Part shown: positions 6,136-12,406 of the stretch, piece by piece
How the letters are laid out: every line of letters begins with the position of its first letter
Numbering within the stretch: position 1 is the first letter of the stretch
Source of the DNA: an uncultured Collinsella sp.
GTDB taxonomy: Bacteria; Actinomycetota; Coriobacteriia; Coriobacteriales; Coriobacteriaceae
Direction: 5' to 3'
Assembly: GCA_900547855.1 (NCBI GenBank)
Contig: URIK01000049.1
Span: 1-12,406 of the forward strand
DNA length: 12,406 bases
Position numbers and translations under genes: made by a program
Notes under the pieces: model-generated
Databases searched by the model: none
What the model was told of the DNA's origin: nothing
What the model saw: the letters and a program-made list of their open reading frames with translations, nothing else

Positions 6136-7071
6136 TTATGCGTCCTTCATCTTGACGTCGAGGGCGTCGCGCAGACCGTCACCCAGCAGGGTGAAGGCGA
6201 GCACCGTCGAGAGAATTGCCAGACCGGGCATGATCATCATCCAGGGGGCAGTCAGAAGATACTGCTGACCGTCCTGAATCATGGAGCCCCACGAAGGCGT
6301 AGGCGGAATAACGCCCATGCCGAGGAAGGACAGAGCGGACTCGGTCAGAATGGCGCCACCAATGTTCATGGTCGCGTAGACCACGATGGAGGCGACGGAG
6401 TTCGGGAAGATGTGACGCACGACGATACGAGCATCAGATGCACCCATCGCGCGCGCAGCGTCAACATAATCGTTTTCCTTGACCGTCAAGATTGCAGAGC
6501 GGAAGACGCGCGCAATCGAAGGCCAGCCGAGAATGCCGATGGCAAAAAAGACGTTCTGAAGACCACGGCCGATAACGGCGATCATGGCGACAACGAAAAG
6601 CACGTACGGGAATGCCAGGAAGATATCCGCGCAGCGCATGATGATCGTATCCCAGATGCCGCCGTAGAAACCGGCTAGGGCACCCATGACCAGACCAATC
6701 ACCGTGGAGATCGCAGTAGCCATAATACCGACGGAAAGCGAAACACGTGCACCATAGATAACGCGGACGAGAATGTCACGACCAAGGGCGTCGGTGCCAA
6801 ACGGGTGCTCTGCACACGGAGCCATCAGCGACGTCTGGGCCATGGTGGTTGAGTCGGAAGCCGTCGGCGAACCGAGCCAGGGCTTAGCCCACAGATCTGC
6901 GGTCAGGGCAACCACAACGACGATGATGATCCAGCAGACACCGATAACGGCGAGCTTGTTCTTACGAAGACGCTTAAAAGCGTCGCCCCACAGCGTGCGG
7001 GACTTGGCGGGAGCAGATGCGGCCTTGGTGGCGGTAGCCTGCTCCTGAGACTGAGAATCAGTTTCCTGCAT
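6136..7071 (-). CDS. oppC: oligopeptide ABC transporter permease OppC
   Basis: Inner-membrane permease of the OppC/DppC type, 311 aa. A polar 36-residue N-terminus rich in Gln, Ala, Ser and Thr precedes the first membrane segment (about 40-60). The family landmark HPFGTDALGRDIL lies at 89-101, and further membrane segments fall near 112-135, 153-170, 174-186, 228-250 and 277-297. The EAA loop that contacts the ATPases is at about 201-225 (DYVDAARAMGAS...). A GGGAGG ribosome site lies 8 nt before the ATG and overlaps the end of oppB, 14 bp away. It pairs with OppB to form the peptide channel. Confidence 0.94.
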   Translation of the reverse strand: MQETDSQSQEQATATKAASAPAKSRTLWGDAFKRLRKNKLAVIGVCWIIIVVVVALTADLWAKPWLGSPTASDSTTMAQTSLMAPCAEHPFGTDALGRDILVRVIYGARVSLSVGIMATAISTVIGLVMGALAGFYGGIWDTIIMRCADIFLAFPYVLFVVAMIAVIGRGLQNVFFAIGILGWPSIARVFRSAILTVKENDYVDAARAMGASDARIVVRHIFPNSVASIVVYATMNIGGAILTESALSFLGMGVIPPTPSWGSMIQDGQQYLLTAPWMMIMPGLAILSTVLAFTLLGDGLRDALDVKMKDA

Positions 7072-7085
7072 GAGACGTACCTCCC

Positions 7086-8123
7086 TTAGGCCTTATCCGA
7101 CGGACCGCCAAGGCGGATGCGCGGGTCGAGGAATGCATAGCTAATGTCGACGAGCAGGTTGATCACCATGACGACGACGACGATGAGCGTAACGCCGCCC
7201 ATAACGATGGGCCAGTCACGCATGCTAATGGCGCGATAGACCTCATAGCCGATACCGGGCCAGTTAAAGACCGTCTCGGTCAGGATGGCGCCCGAAAGCA
7301 TGCCGCCAAAGTCGACACCAATATAGGTAACGACGGGGATGAGTGCATTCTTAAGCGCGTGCTTGATGATGATCGCGCGATTGGAGAGACCCTTGGCCTT
7401 TGCCGTACGGATGTAATCCTGGTTCATGACGTCAAGCAGCTGCGAGCGCATAATGCGGGCGGCGTAAGCGGTCGAAACCGAAGCCAGCGTAATGGTCGGA
7501 AGCACATAGTGCATCCAATCCTGATACTGAGAGCTGGAACCGCCGGCACCCGAGATCGGCATGGAGAATGCACCGCCCGTGGCGTCCTTGAGAATGACGC
7601 CAAAGAACAGCTGCAGCAACATACCGAGCCAGAAGGCCGGGACGGCAACGAGGATCGACGTGGTGAGCGTTACCAAAATATCCCAGAAGGAATAACGCTT
7701 TACCGCCGAAATGATACCCGCACCGATACCCATGATTGCCTCGAGCACGATGGCGCACGCGGCAAGTTTGACCGTATACGGATACTTCTGGGCAAAGATT
7801 TCCGTAACCGGCAGCTTGCGCTGATACGAATTGCCCAGATCGCCATGAAGCAGGCCGTTCATGTAATACAAGTAACGGTCCACGAGCGACGTTTGAACGG
7901 GGTCGCCGTTCTCGTCAAGGATCGCGTTGCCGTCCTCGTCCGACTGGACCAGGTGATAGCGGACGCGAAGCTGAAGCTCCACCTCGGGGGACAGAGCCTT
8001 GTCTCCACCGATCAGCTTGATCGGATCTCCCGGCACGATATTCTGGAGGGCGAACAGAATCAGCGTAACGCCCAAAAACACCGGGATGAACTGAAGCACA
8101 CGTTTAACGATGTACTTACCCAT
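7086..8123 (-). CDS. oppB: oligopeptide ABC transporter permease OppB
   Basis: Inner-membrane permease of the OppB/DppB type, 345 aa, longer than the roughly 306 aa of E. coli OppB. The start is typical: a membrane segment at 10-30, then VPGDPI. The EAA loop is at about 237-261 (YIRTAKAKGLSNRAII...), and the late segments include ETVFNWPGIG (283-292) and a C-terminal DPRIRLG. Part of the extra length is an acidic stretch at 61-78 in the outward-facing loop, with two similar units, DEDGNAIL and DENGDPVQ. The ribosome site GGGGAG is 4 nt from the ATG. The gene is separated from oppA by 156 bp containing hairpins, but has the same direction and function. Confidence 0.94.
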   Translation of the reverse strand: MGKYIVKRVLQFIPVFLGVTLILFALQNIVPGDPIKLIGGDKALSPEVELQLRVRYHLVQSDEDGNAILDENGDPVQTSLVDRYLYYMNGLLHGDLGNSYQRKLPVTEIFAQKYPYTVKLAACAIVLEAIMGIGAGIISAVKRYSFWDILVTLTTSILVAVPAFWLGMLLQLFFGVILKDATGGAFSMPISGAGGSSSQYQDWMHYVLPTITLASVSTAYAARIMRSQLLDVMNQDYIRTAKAKGLSNRAIIIKHALKNALIPVVTYIGVDFGGMLSGAILTETVFNWPGIGYEVYRAISMRDWPIVMGGVTLIVVVVMVINLLVDISYAFLDPRIRLGGPSDKA

Positions 8124-8153
8124 ACCACTCCCCTATCTAGGGATTAACCTAAA

Positions 8154-8183
8154 TGGGATGCCGATCGCCAGACCGGCATCCCA
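8154..8183 (-). terminator. intercistronic hairpin between oppA and oppB (partial terminator or 3'-end stabiliser)
   Basis: TGGGATGCCG pairs perfectly with CGGCATCCCA (10 bp, 10-nt loop). On the minus strand it is followed by ATTTAGG, with only three T, so it should not stop all transcription. Such hairpins after the binding-protein gene are common in importer operons and leave more binding-protein mRNA than permease mRNA. A weaker hairpin, TGAGGTC/GACCCTCA with one bulged base, sits at 8236-8263, nearer to oppA. Confidence 0.55.
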
Positions 8184-8279
8184 AAATTACCATCAGCCAG
8201 TTTACCCCAGGTTAGGGAGAACTGTATGTTTCCCATGAGGTCTACGTAAATACTTGACCCTCACGGAAGCTGCAAACTC

Positions 8280-9956
8280 TTAGGCGAGCTCAGCGGTACC
8301 CAGCTCGGCATGCTTCTGCGGATCGACATAGAGGTGCTTGATGCGATCGGAGCCGACGATGGTGTGCGTGTAGAACATCACCGGGATGACCGGGCAGTCG
8401 GCAGCGACCATTGCGTCGGCCTCCTGCATCTTAGCGACGCGCTCCTCGTCGTCAACAATAGTACGAGCCTCGTCGACCTTGGCGTCGAACTCGGGGTTGT
8501 TGTAACCAGAGCGGTTGTCGCCACCGAGGGAGTCGGAGTGGAACAGCGGATACAGGAAGTTGTCCATGATCGGGTAGTCGGCAATCCAACCCAGACGACC
8601 GAACTGATAGTTGAAGTTCTGATACTGCTCGAGCAGGGCAGACCACTCAGGGGTATCGGAAGTAGCGGTAACGCCAACCTTGGCGAGGTCGCCGATGATG
8701 GACTCCATGATCTCCTTGTGGCCACCGTCCTGGTTGTAGGAAAGGGTCACGTTAATGCCACGATCGCCGTTAGCGTCAGCGGGAGCAACCTTGTCGAGGT
8801 ACTCGTTAGCCTTGTCGACGTCGTAGGCGCAGAACTCCCATGCGCCCTCCTTGTAGCCATCGATGCCCGGAGGAACAATGCCGTCGGCGGGGGTACGGGT
8901 ACCCTTGAAGATGGTCTTGCAGATGGCCTCACGGTTGATGGCCAGGGAGATACCCCTGCGCAGGTCGGCGTTGTTGAACGGCTCGGCCGTGTTGTTGCAG
9001 GTCAGGTAGTAGGTGGAAGGCTCGGAGCCGAGCAGCATGCGCTCGCCGTCGCCCATGGTGTAGCCGTCCTTGGACACGCCGCGATCCTTCTTGGCGGCGT
9101 CGATCTGAGCAACGGGAACGTCGCAGACGTCGAGGTTACCGGCCTGGAACTCCTTGTAAGCGGTCTCCATGTCCTTGATGACCTGGAAGTGGATGCCATC
9201 GATCTTGGCCTTGTCGCCATAGTAATCGTCGAACTTCTTGAGGTTGATCTCCTGACCATCCTCCCACTTGCCGTCCATCATGAACGGGCCGTTACCGACC
9301 GGTGCAAGATAGAAGCTCTTGGCATCGGACTCGGCGCACTCGGGAACCGGGGCCAGAGCCGGGTGAGAGGCGACGAAGGGGAAGTCGGCGTAAGCGGAAG
9401 ACAGCTTGACGACGAGGGTCTCATCGTCGGGGCAAGTAACACCGCTGAGCTCGGTAGCGTTACCGGCAAGCAGGTCGTCATAGCCCTCGACCATGGAAAG
9501 GTGATAGGAGACCTCGGAAGGGCCGTACTCGGTAGCGATGGCCGACTTGGTGTTGACCAGACGCTCCCAACCGAGCTTGAAGGACTTGGAGGTAACGTCG
9601 TCACCGTTGTGGAACTTGGCCTTCTTGATCTTGAAGGTAAACTCGGTGGCGTCGTCGTTGGCCTCAAAGGACTCGCAAGCCAGCGGAACGATCTCGCCCT
9701 TCTCGGCGTCATAAGAGGTCAGAGCGTCAAAGAGCTGGTACTCGACCTGAGTGCCCTGGTCCTCCTGGACATTGTAGGGGTCGATGCAGACCGGGTTGTT
9801 GATGTAGAAGTTCAGCGTCGAACCGGACTCAGAACCGGAAGCGTCGCCGCCCTTCTTGCCGCATGCGGCAAGAAAAGCCATGGAGCTCGCAGCGAGGGTG
9901 CCGCCAACAAAGGCGCGACGACCCATAACGGGCTGGTGGAACATAGAATCAGCCAT
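8280..9956 (-). CDS. oppA: oligopeptide-binding lipoprotein OppA (SBP family 5)
   Basis: Extracellular solute-binding protein that captures peptides for the OppBCDF importer, 558 aa. The signal region has GRRAFVGG (12-19), a hydrophobic stretch and a lipobox FLAAC, with Cys32 as the lipidated residue. The Arg-Arg pair followed by Phe looks like a twin-arginine (Tat) motif. After a Gly/Ser-rich linker the mature protein follows the SBP_bac_5 pattern: NPVCIDPYNVQE near the N-terminus, EFTFKIKKAKFHNGDDV near 122-138, LRRGISLAINREAI near 333-346, and GWIADYPIMDNFLYPLF late in the chain. The ribosome site AGGAGG (9967-9962) lies 5 nt before the ATG and is the best in the operon, fitting high expression. 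Peptide specificity cannot be read from sequence; other family members bind nickel, sugars or antibiotics, but the neighbours support peptides. Confidence 0.93.
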   Translation of the reverse strand: MADSMFHQPVMGRRAFVGGTLAASSMAFLAACGKKGGDASGSESGSTLNFYINNPVCIDPYNVQEDQGTQVEYQLFDALTSYDAEKGEIVPLACESFEANDDATEFTFKIKKAKFHNGDDVTSKSFKLGWERLVNTKSAIATEYGPSEVSYHLSMVEGYDDLLAGNATELSGVTCPDDETLVVKLSSAYADFPFVASHPALAPVPECAESDAKSFYLAPVGNGPFMMDGKWEDGQEINLKKFDDYYGDKAKIDGIHFQVIKDMETAYKEFQAGNLDVCDVPVAQIDAAKKDRGVSKDGYTMGDGERMLLGSEPSTYYLTCNNTAEPFNNADLRRGISLAINREAICKTIFKGTRTPADGIVPPGIDGYKEGAWEFCAYDVDKANEYLDKVAPADANGDRGINVTLSYNQDGGHKEIMESIIGDLAKVGVTATSDTPEWSALLEQYQNFNYQFGRLGWIADYPIMDNFLYPLFHSDSLGGDNRSGYNNPEFDAKVDEARTIVDDEERVAKMQEADAMVAADCPVIPVMFYTHTIVGSDRIKHLYVDPQKHAELGTAELA

Positions 9957-10055
9957 GCCATCCTCCTTATGAGATAGGACAAAGAAATGTTCAGTCGGAC
10001 ATATGTCGAGACAATCCGATCCGAACCATCAAAACGCCGCCCGCTGCTATGGCTG

Positions 10056-10084
10056 GTTATGCACAACGGACCAACGTTTCGCAA
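10056..10084 (-). promoter_or_regulatory. possible opp operon promoter
   Basis: On the minus strand TTGCGA (10084-10079) and CATAAC (10061-10056) are 17 bp apart, each matching four of six consensus bases. The position would give an untranslated leader of about 90 nt before oppA. The secG terminator isolates opp from upstream transcription, so some promoter must lie in 9957-10197. Other weak candidates exist, and this assignment is tentative. Confidence 0.3.
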
Positions 10085-10106
10085 TACAATAGCGCATTTT
10101 ATGCAC
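10057..10106. repeat. paired TTATGCAC direct repeats upstream of oppA
   Basis: TTATGCAC occurs at 10057-10064 and 10099-10106, 42 bp apart (about four helical turns). The second copy is part of a near palindrome, GCGCAT-TTT-ATGCAC at 10092-10106. Both overlap or flank the possible opp promoter, so they could be sites for a regulator; an 8-bp match could also be chance. Confidence 0.3.
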
Positions 10107-10197
10107 GATTTGGGGCTAATTCCGGTTAACGGTCGAGAATTTCTTTAGTTGGGCGAAGTATGTGGGGATATTTTGACTCTGTTACAAATATGTAAAC

Positions 10198-10224
10198 AAA
10201 AAGGGTCCCGCACCTGCGAGACCC
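10198..10224 (-). terminator. intrinsic terminator of secG
   Basis: On the minus strand GGGTCTCGCA pairs with TGCGGGACCC (10224-10203; one G-U pair), followed by TTTTTGTTT. Stem and T run are both strong. It lies 25 nt after the secG stop codon and separates secG from opp. Confidence 0.9.
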
Positions 10225-10249
10225 ATTGCAAACGTATATACGCCGATGC

Positions 10250-10504
10250 TTAGTAGCCGACGATGCCCTGCGGGAAGAAGAACATGCACAGGACGACGCA
10301 CACGGCAAAAACAACGGCCATAATTACCGTCAGGCGATCGAGGTTCTGCTCCATGACGCCCGTGGCAGAGCTGGAGTTATACAGCGAGCTAGCGATCATA
10401 TCCGAAACGCCGGTGCCCTTACCAGAGTGCATCAGGACGAGAATCGTCAGCGCCACGGCAGAGACAGCCCAAACGACAAACAGAAGAATCTGGAACGGAC
10501 CCAT
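10250..10504 (-). CDS. secG: preprotein translocase subunit SecG
   Basis: Small inner-membrane subunit of the SecYEG protein-export channel, 84 aa, the usual size. Two membrane segments are visible (about 5-25 and 58-78). Between them is the conserved cytoplasmic loop with HSGKGTGVSDMI (27-38) and EQNLDRLTVIMA (52-63), typical of SecG. An AAGGAG ribosome site (10517-10512) lies 7 nt before the ATG. Glycolytic genes commonly precede secG in Gram-positive bacteria, as here with tpiA-gpmI. The strong hairpin after gpmI suggests that secG relies largely on its own promoter. Confidence 0.95.
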   Translation of the reverse strand: MGPFQILLFVVWAVSAVALTILVLMHSGKGTGVSDMIASSLYNSSSATGVMEQNLDRLTVIMAVVFAVCVVLCMFFFPQGIVGY

Positions 10505-10540
10505 AGATAAGCTCCTTAATAGAACAATTCAAACTCCAGT

Positions 10541-10549
10541 ACTATACCA
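10541..10549 (-). promoter_or_regulatory. possible extended -10 promoter of secG
   Basis: The minus strand has TGG followed by TATAGT (10549-10541), an extended -10 with five of six consensus bases. No good -35 precedes it, because upstream is a G-rich tract. It gives a short leader of about 30 nt before secG. Confidence 0.4.
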
Positions 10550-10608
10550 CAACCCCCGACACTCCCCCACCTGCCATTTGGGGACGGGGCAGATATGGAA
10601 GAAATACC

Positions 10609-10665
10609 AAAAAAAGGGGGTTACCCGAATATGGACAACCCCCTTCAAAGAAACGCTTGGCGTTT
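10609..10665 (-). terminator. double-hairpin terminator of tpiA-gpmI
   Basis: Directly after the gpmI stop codon is a small perfect hairpin, AAACGC-CAA-GCGTTT (10665-10651). It is followed by a strong one, AAGGGGGTT/AACCCCCTT with a 14-nt loop (10645-10614), running into seven T (10615-10609, two of them in the stem). The second is a classical intrinsic terminator on the minus strand. Confidence 0.9.
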
Positions 10666-10669
10666 TCTC

Positions 10670-12223
10670 TTAGGCCTCGGCGGCGAGCACGCGGCCCGTC
10701 ATCTCGGCGGAAGGCTCCAGACCAGCCATGGTAAGCATAGTCGGGGCGATATCGGAGAGACGACCGTCCTCGATACCGGTGAGCTGTGCCTTCTCATCAA
10801 CGATGATGAACGGCACGCGGTTGGTGGTGTGAGCCGTGAACGGATGCTTGGAACCGTCGGAAGCAACGTCAAACATGTGATCGGCGTTGCCGTGATCGGC
10901 GGTAATCAGCGCAAAGCCGCCCTTAGCGAGAATCGCCGGGACAACCTTGGACAGGGCATCGTCAACAGCCTCGACGGCCTTAACGGCAGCGTCGAAGACA
11001 CCGGTGTGACCAACCATGTCGCAGTTCGCGAAGTTCACGATGTAGAAATCAGCGCGATCCTCGTTGATGGCGGCGACAAGCTTCTCGGTAACCTCGGGAG
11101 CGCTCATCTCGGGCTGCAGATCATAGGTAGCGACCTTGGGGGAAGCGACGAGCACGCGCTCCTCGCCCTCCTTGGGCTCCTCGATGCCGCCGTTGAGGAA
11201 GAACGTCACGTGGGCGTACTTCTCGGTCTCGGCGGTGTGCAGCTGCTTCAGGCCATTGGCGGCGATAACGTCGGCCAGGACGTTCTCGGGGAACGTCTTG
11301 GGGAAGGCGACCTCGACGTCAAACGTCGGATCGTACTCGGTCATCGTCACAAAGTGCGAAAGCTTGATCTGCTCGCGCTCAAAGCCGTCGAACTCCTTGT
11401 CCGTGAACACGCGGGTCATCTGACGAGCGCGGTCGGGACGGAAGTTGAAGAAGATGGCCGCGTCGCCCTCGTGGATGCCCTCGTTGTGGGCAGCGAAGGG
11501 CTCGACGAACTCGTCGCCGCGCGGATCCTTCTCGTAGTAGGCCTTGATACCGGCAACGGGGTCGGTATCAGCATCGGACGCGTTGACCATGACGTCGTAG
11601 GCGCGCTGGATGCGCTCCCAACGATTGTCGCGGTCCATGGCCCAATAACGGCCCGAGACGGTGGCAACGCGAGCGTCGCAACCGGTCTCCTCGGAAATCT
11701 TAGCCAGGAAGGCGCAGAACTCACTCATGTAACCGGCACCGGACTGCGGGTCGACGTCGCGACCATCCATGAAGGCGTGGACGCGAACGGTCTTGACACC
11801 GTGCTCGGCAGCCATCTTGACCAGAGCCTCGACGTGGTTCATATGAGAATGAACACCGCCAGGGCTCATAAGGCCCATGAGGTGGAGAGTCTTGCCGTCA
11901 GCCTTGACATCGTCCATAGCCTTGACGAAAACCTCGTTCTTGGCGATGGAGCCGTCCTTGATGGCATTGTTGATGCGCGAAAGCTCCTGGAACACGATGC
12001 GACCAGCACCGATGTTGAGGTGACCCACCTCGGAGTTGCCCATCTGGCCGTCGGGAAGGCCCACGTCCTCGCCCGAAGCACCGAGCGTGGTGTGGGGATA
12101 CTTCTCGTACAGGCTATCAAGGAAGGGCGTCTTGGCAGCGGCGACGGCGTTCTCGCCATCGGCCGGAGCAAGGCCGCAGCCATCCATGATGATCAGGAGT
12201 GCAGGAAGATGACGCTGTGCCAT
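10670..12223 (-). CDS. gpmI: 2,3-bisphosphoglycerate-independent phosphoglycerate mutase
   Basis: Interconverts 3-phosphoglycerate and 2-phosphoglycerate in lower glycolysis and gluconeogenesis using two Mn ions and a phosphoserine intermediate. The 517 aa match the usual length of about 510. The metal and catalytic residues are present: Asp14 in IMDG, the nucleophile Ser64 in MGNSEVGH (61-68), GRDVDP (154-159), FRPDRARQ (261-268), CDMVGHTG (401-408, Asp402 and His406), TADHGNAD (441-448, Asp443 and His444) and His465. The start codon is 5 bp after the tpiA stop, and its weak AGGA ribosome site overlaps the end of tpiA, so translation is probably coupled. It is unrelated to the cofactor-dependent GpmA family. 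The enzyme looks complete and active. Confidence 0.97.
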   Translation of the reverse strand: MAQRHLPALLIIMDGCGLAPADGENAVAAAKTPFLDSLYEKYPHTTLGASGEDVGLPDGQMGNSEVGHLNIGAGRIVFQELSRINNAIKDGSIAKNEVFVKAMDDVKADGKTLHLMGLMSPGGVHSHMNHVEALVKMAAEHGVKTVRVHAFMDGRDVDPQSGAGYMSEFCAFLAKISEETGCDARVATVSGRYWAMDRDNRWERIQRAYDVMVNASDADTDPVAGIKAYYEKDPRGDEFVEPFAAHNEGIHEGDAAIFFNFRPDRARQMTRVFTDKEFDGFEREQIKLSHFVTMTEYDPTFDVEVAFPKTFPENVLADVIAANGLKQLHTAETEKYAHVTFFLNGGIEEPKEGEERVLVASPKVATYDLQPEMSAPEVTEKLVAAINEDRADFYIVNFANCDMVGHTGVFDAAVKAVEAVDDALSKVVPAILAKGGFALITADHGNADHMFDVASDGSKHPFTAHTTNRVPFIIVDEKAQLTGIEDGRLSDIAPTMLTMAGLEPSAEMTGRVLAAEA

Positions 12224-12228
12224 ATGTC

Positions 12229-12361
12229 CTACTCGCCTGCCTTGACGACCATAGAGGCGAAGTCGGCAGCCTTGAGCGAAGCGCCGCCCACGAGGGCGCC
12301 GTCAACGTCGGGCTTGGCGACGAGCTCGGCGATGTTGCCGGGCTTGGCGGAACCGCCATAC
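12229..12361 (-). CDS. tpiA: triosephosphate isomerase, C-terminal 43 codons (5' end missing)
   Basis: The minus strand reads YGGSAKPANIAELVAKPDVD and continues with GALVGGASLKA, ending at TAG (12231-12229). These are the phosphate-binding loops near the C-terminus of triosephosphate isomerase, which interconverts glyceraldehyde 3-phosphate and dihydroxyacetone phosphate. The gene is not broken in the organism: the genomic sequence stops at about 12361, where adapter sequence begins, so the N-terminal part was simply not assembled. It heads the visible tpiA-gpmI unit. Confidence 0.95.
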
Positions 12362-12406
12362 CTGTCTCTTATACACATCTGACGCTGCCGACGACTAGTC
12401 GAGTGT
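12362..12406. other. Nextera (Tn5) sequencing-adapter contamination
   Basis: CTGTCTCTTATACACATCT (12362-12380) is the Tn5 mosaic end in reverse complement. It is followed by GACGCTGCCGACGA (12381-12394), the reverse complement of the Nextera read-1 adapter, then CTAGTCGA (12395-12402), which is the complement of i5 index TCGACTAG, and GTGT (12403-12406), the start of the P5 primer complement. This is library DNA, not genome. Confidence 0.97.

Noticed and set aside
8220..8290. Possible promoter between oppA and oppB (TTGCAG, 17 bp, TATTTA on the minus strand)
   Set aside because: Both boxes are poor matches and the operon arrangement does not require it.
10560..10595. G/C-rich CCCC...GGGG tract between gpmI and secG as a repeat-family element
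   Set aside because: It resembles GGGGACGGGG-type intergenic repeats, but there is only one copy in the window and no clear fold, so it cannot be supported.
12362..12380. Tn5 mosaic end as a real mobile-element boundary
   Set aside because: It continues directly into Nextera adapter, index and P5 primer sequence, so it comes from library preparation.
3828..12382. Long open frames on the plus strand (for example 3828-5126, 5126-6268, 8310-9977, 10595-12382)
   Set aside because: They lie exactly opposite strongly supported minus-strand genes, have compositions typical of antisense GC-rich DNA (rich in Arg, His, Gly, Val), and show no domain I recognise. The last one also runs into adapter sequence.

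Overview
The window reads as bacterial chromosome from a GC-rich Gram-positive-type organism. The gene set (tpiA-gpmI-secG order, lipoprotein-type OppA, STAS/anti-sigma kinase with a SpoIIE-type phosphatase) and codon use fit Actinomycetota, most likely Coriobacteriia such as Collinsella or a relative. That placement is inference from protein style, not a database match. Every convincing protein gene and the single tRNA lie on the minus strand, apart from a possible 12-codon tail of a plus-strand gene at the left edge.

From right to left, in transcription order: (1) the 3' end of tpiA, cut off by sequencing-adapter DNA, followed 5 bp later by gpmI and a strong terminator (lower glycolysis); (2) secG, with its own likely promoter and a strong terminator; (3) a complete oligopeptide ABC importer operon oppA-oppB-oppC-oppD-oppF, tightly packed, with an intercistronic hairpin after oppA; (4) about 600 bp without protein genes, holding two long, elaborate inverted repeats and smaller hairpins; (5) tRNA-Leu(GAG) with a strong-looking promoter and a UUCG-loop terminator; (6) a two-gene regulatory module: a PAS-GAF-PP2C (SpoIIE/RsbU-type) phosphatase and a protein fusing an anti-anti-sigma STAS domain to an anti-sigma-type ATPase/kinase domain. 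These two would form opposite arms of a partner-switching circuit. No sigma factor is in the window.

The most unusual content is the pair of about 133-nt elements at 3561-3692 (plus-strand orientation) and 3868-4001 (minus-strand orientation). Their stems have almost unrelated sequences, yet their ends, internal loops and apex are nearly identical, and a short helix inside the internal loop changes by compensatory substitution (GGG:CCC to GGA:TCC). This is the pattern of a conserved folded RNA (or folded single-stranded DNA), not of an ordinary terminator or a simple duplicated repeat. One copy starts 12 nt after the oppF stop codon, in the operon's 3' untranslated region.

The last 45 bases (12362-12406) are not genomic: they are Nextera/Tn5 library adapter including an i5 index.
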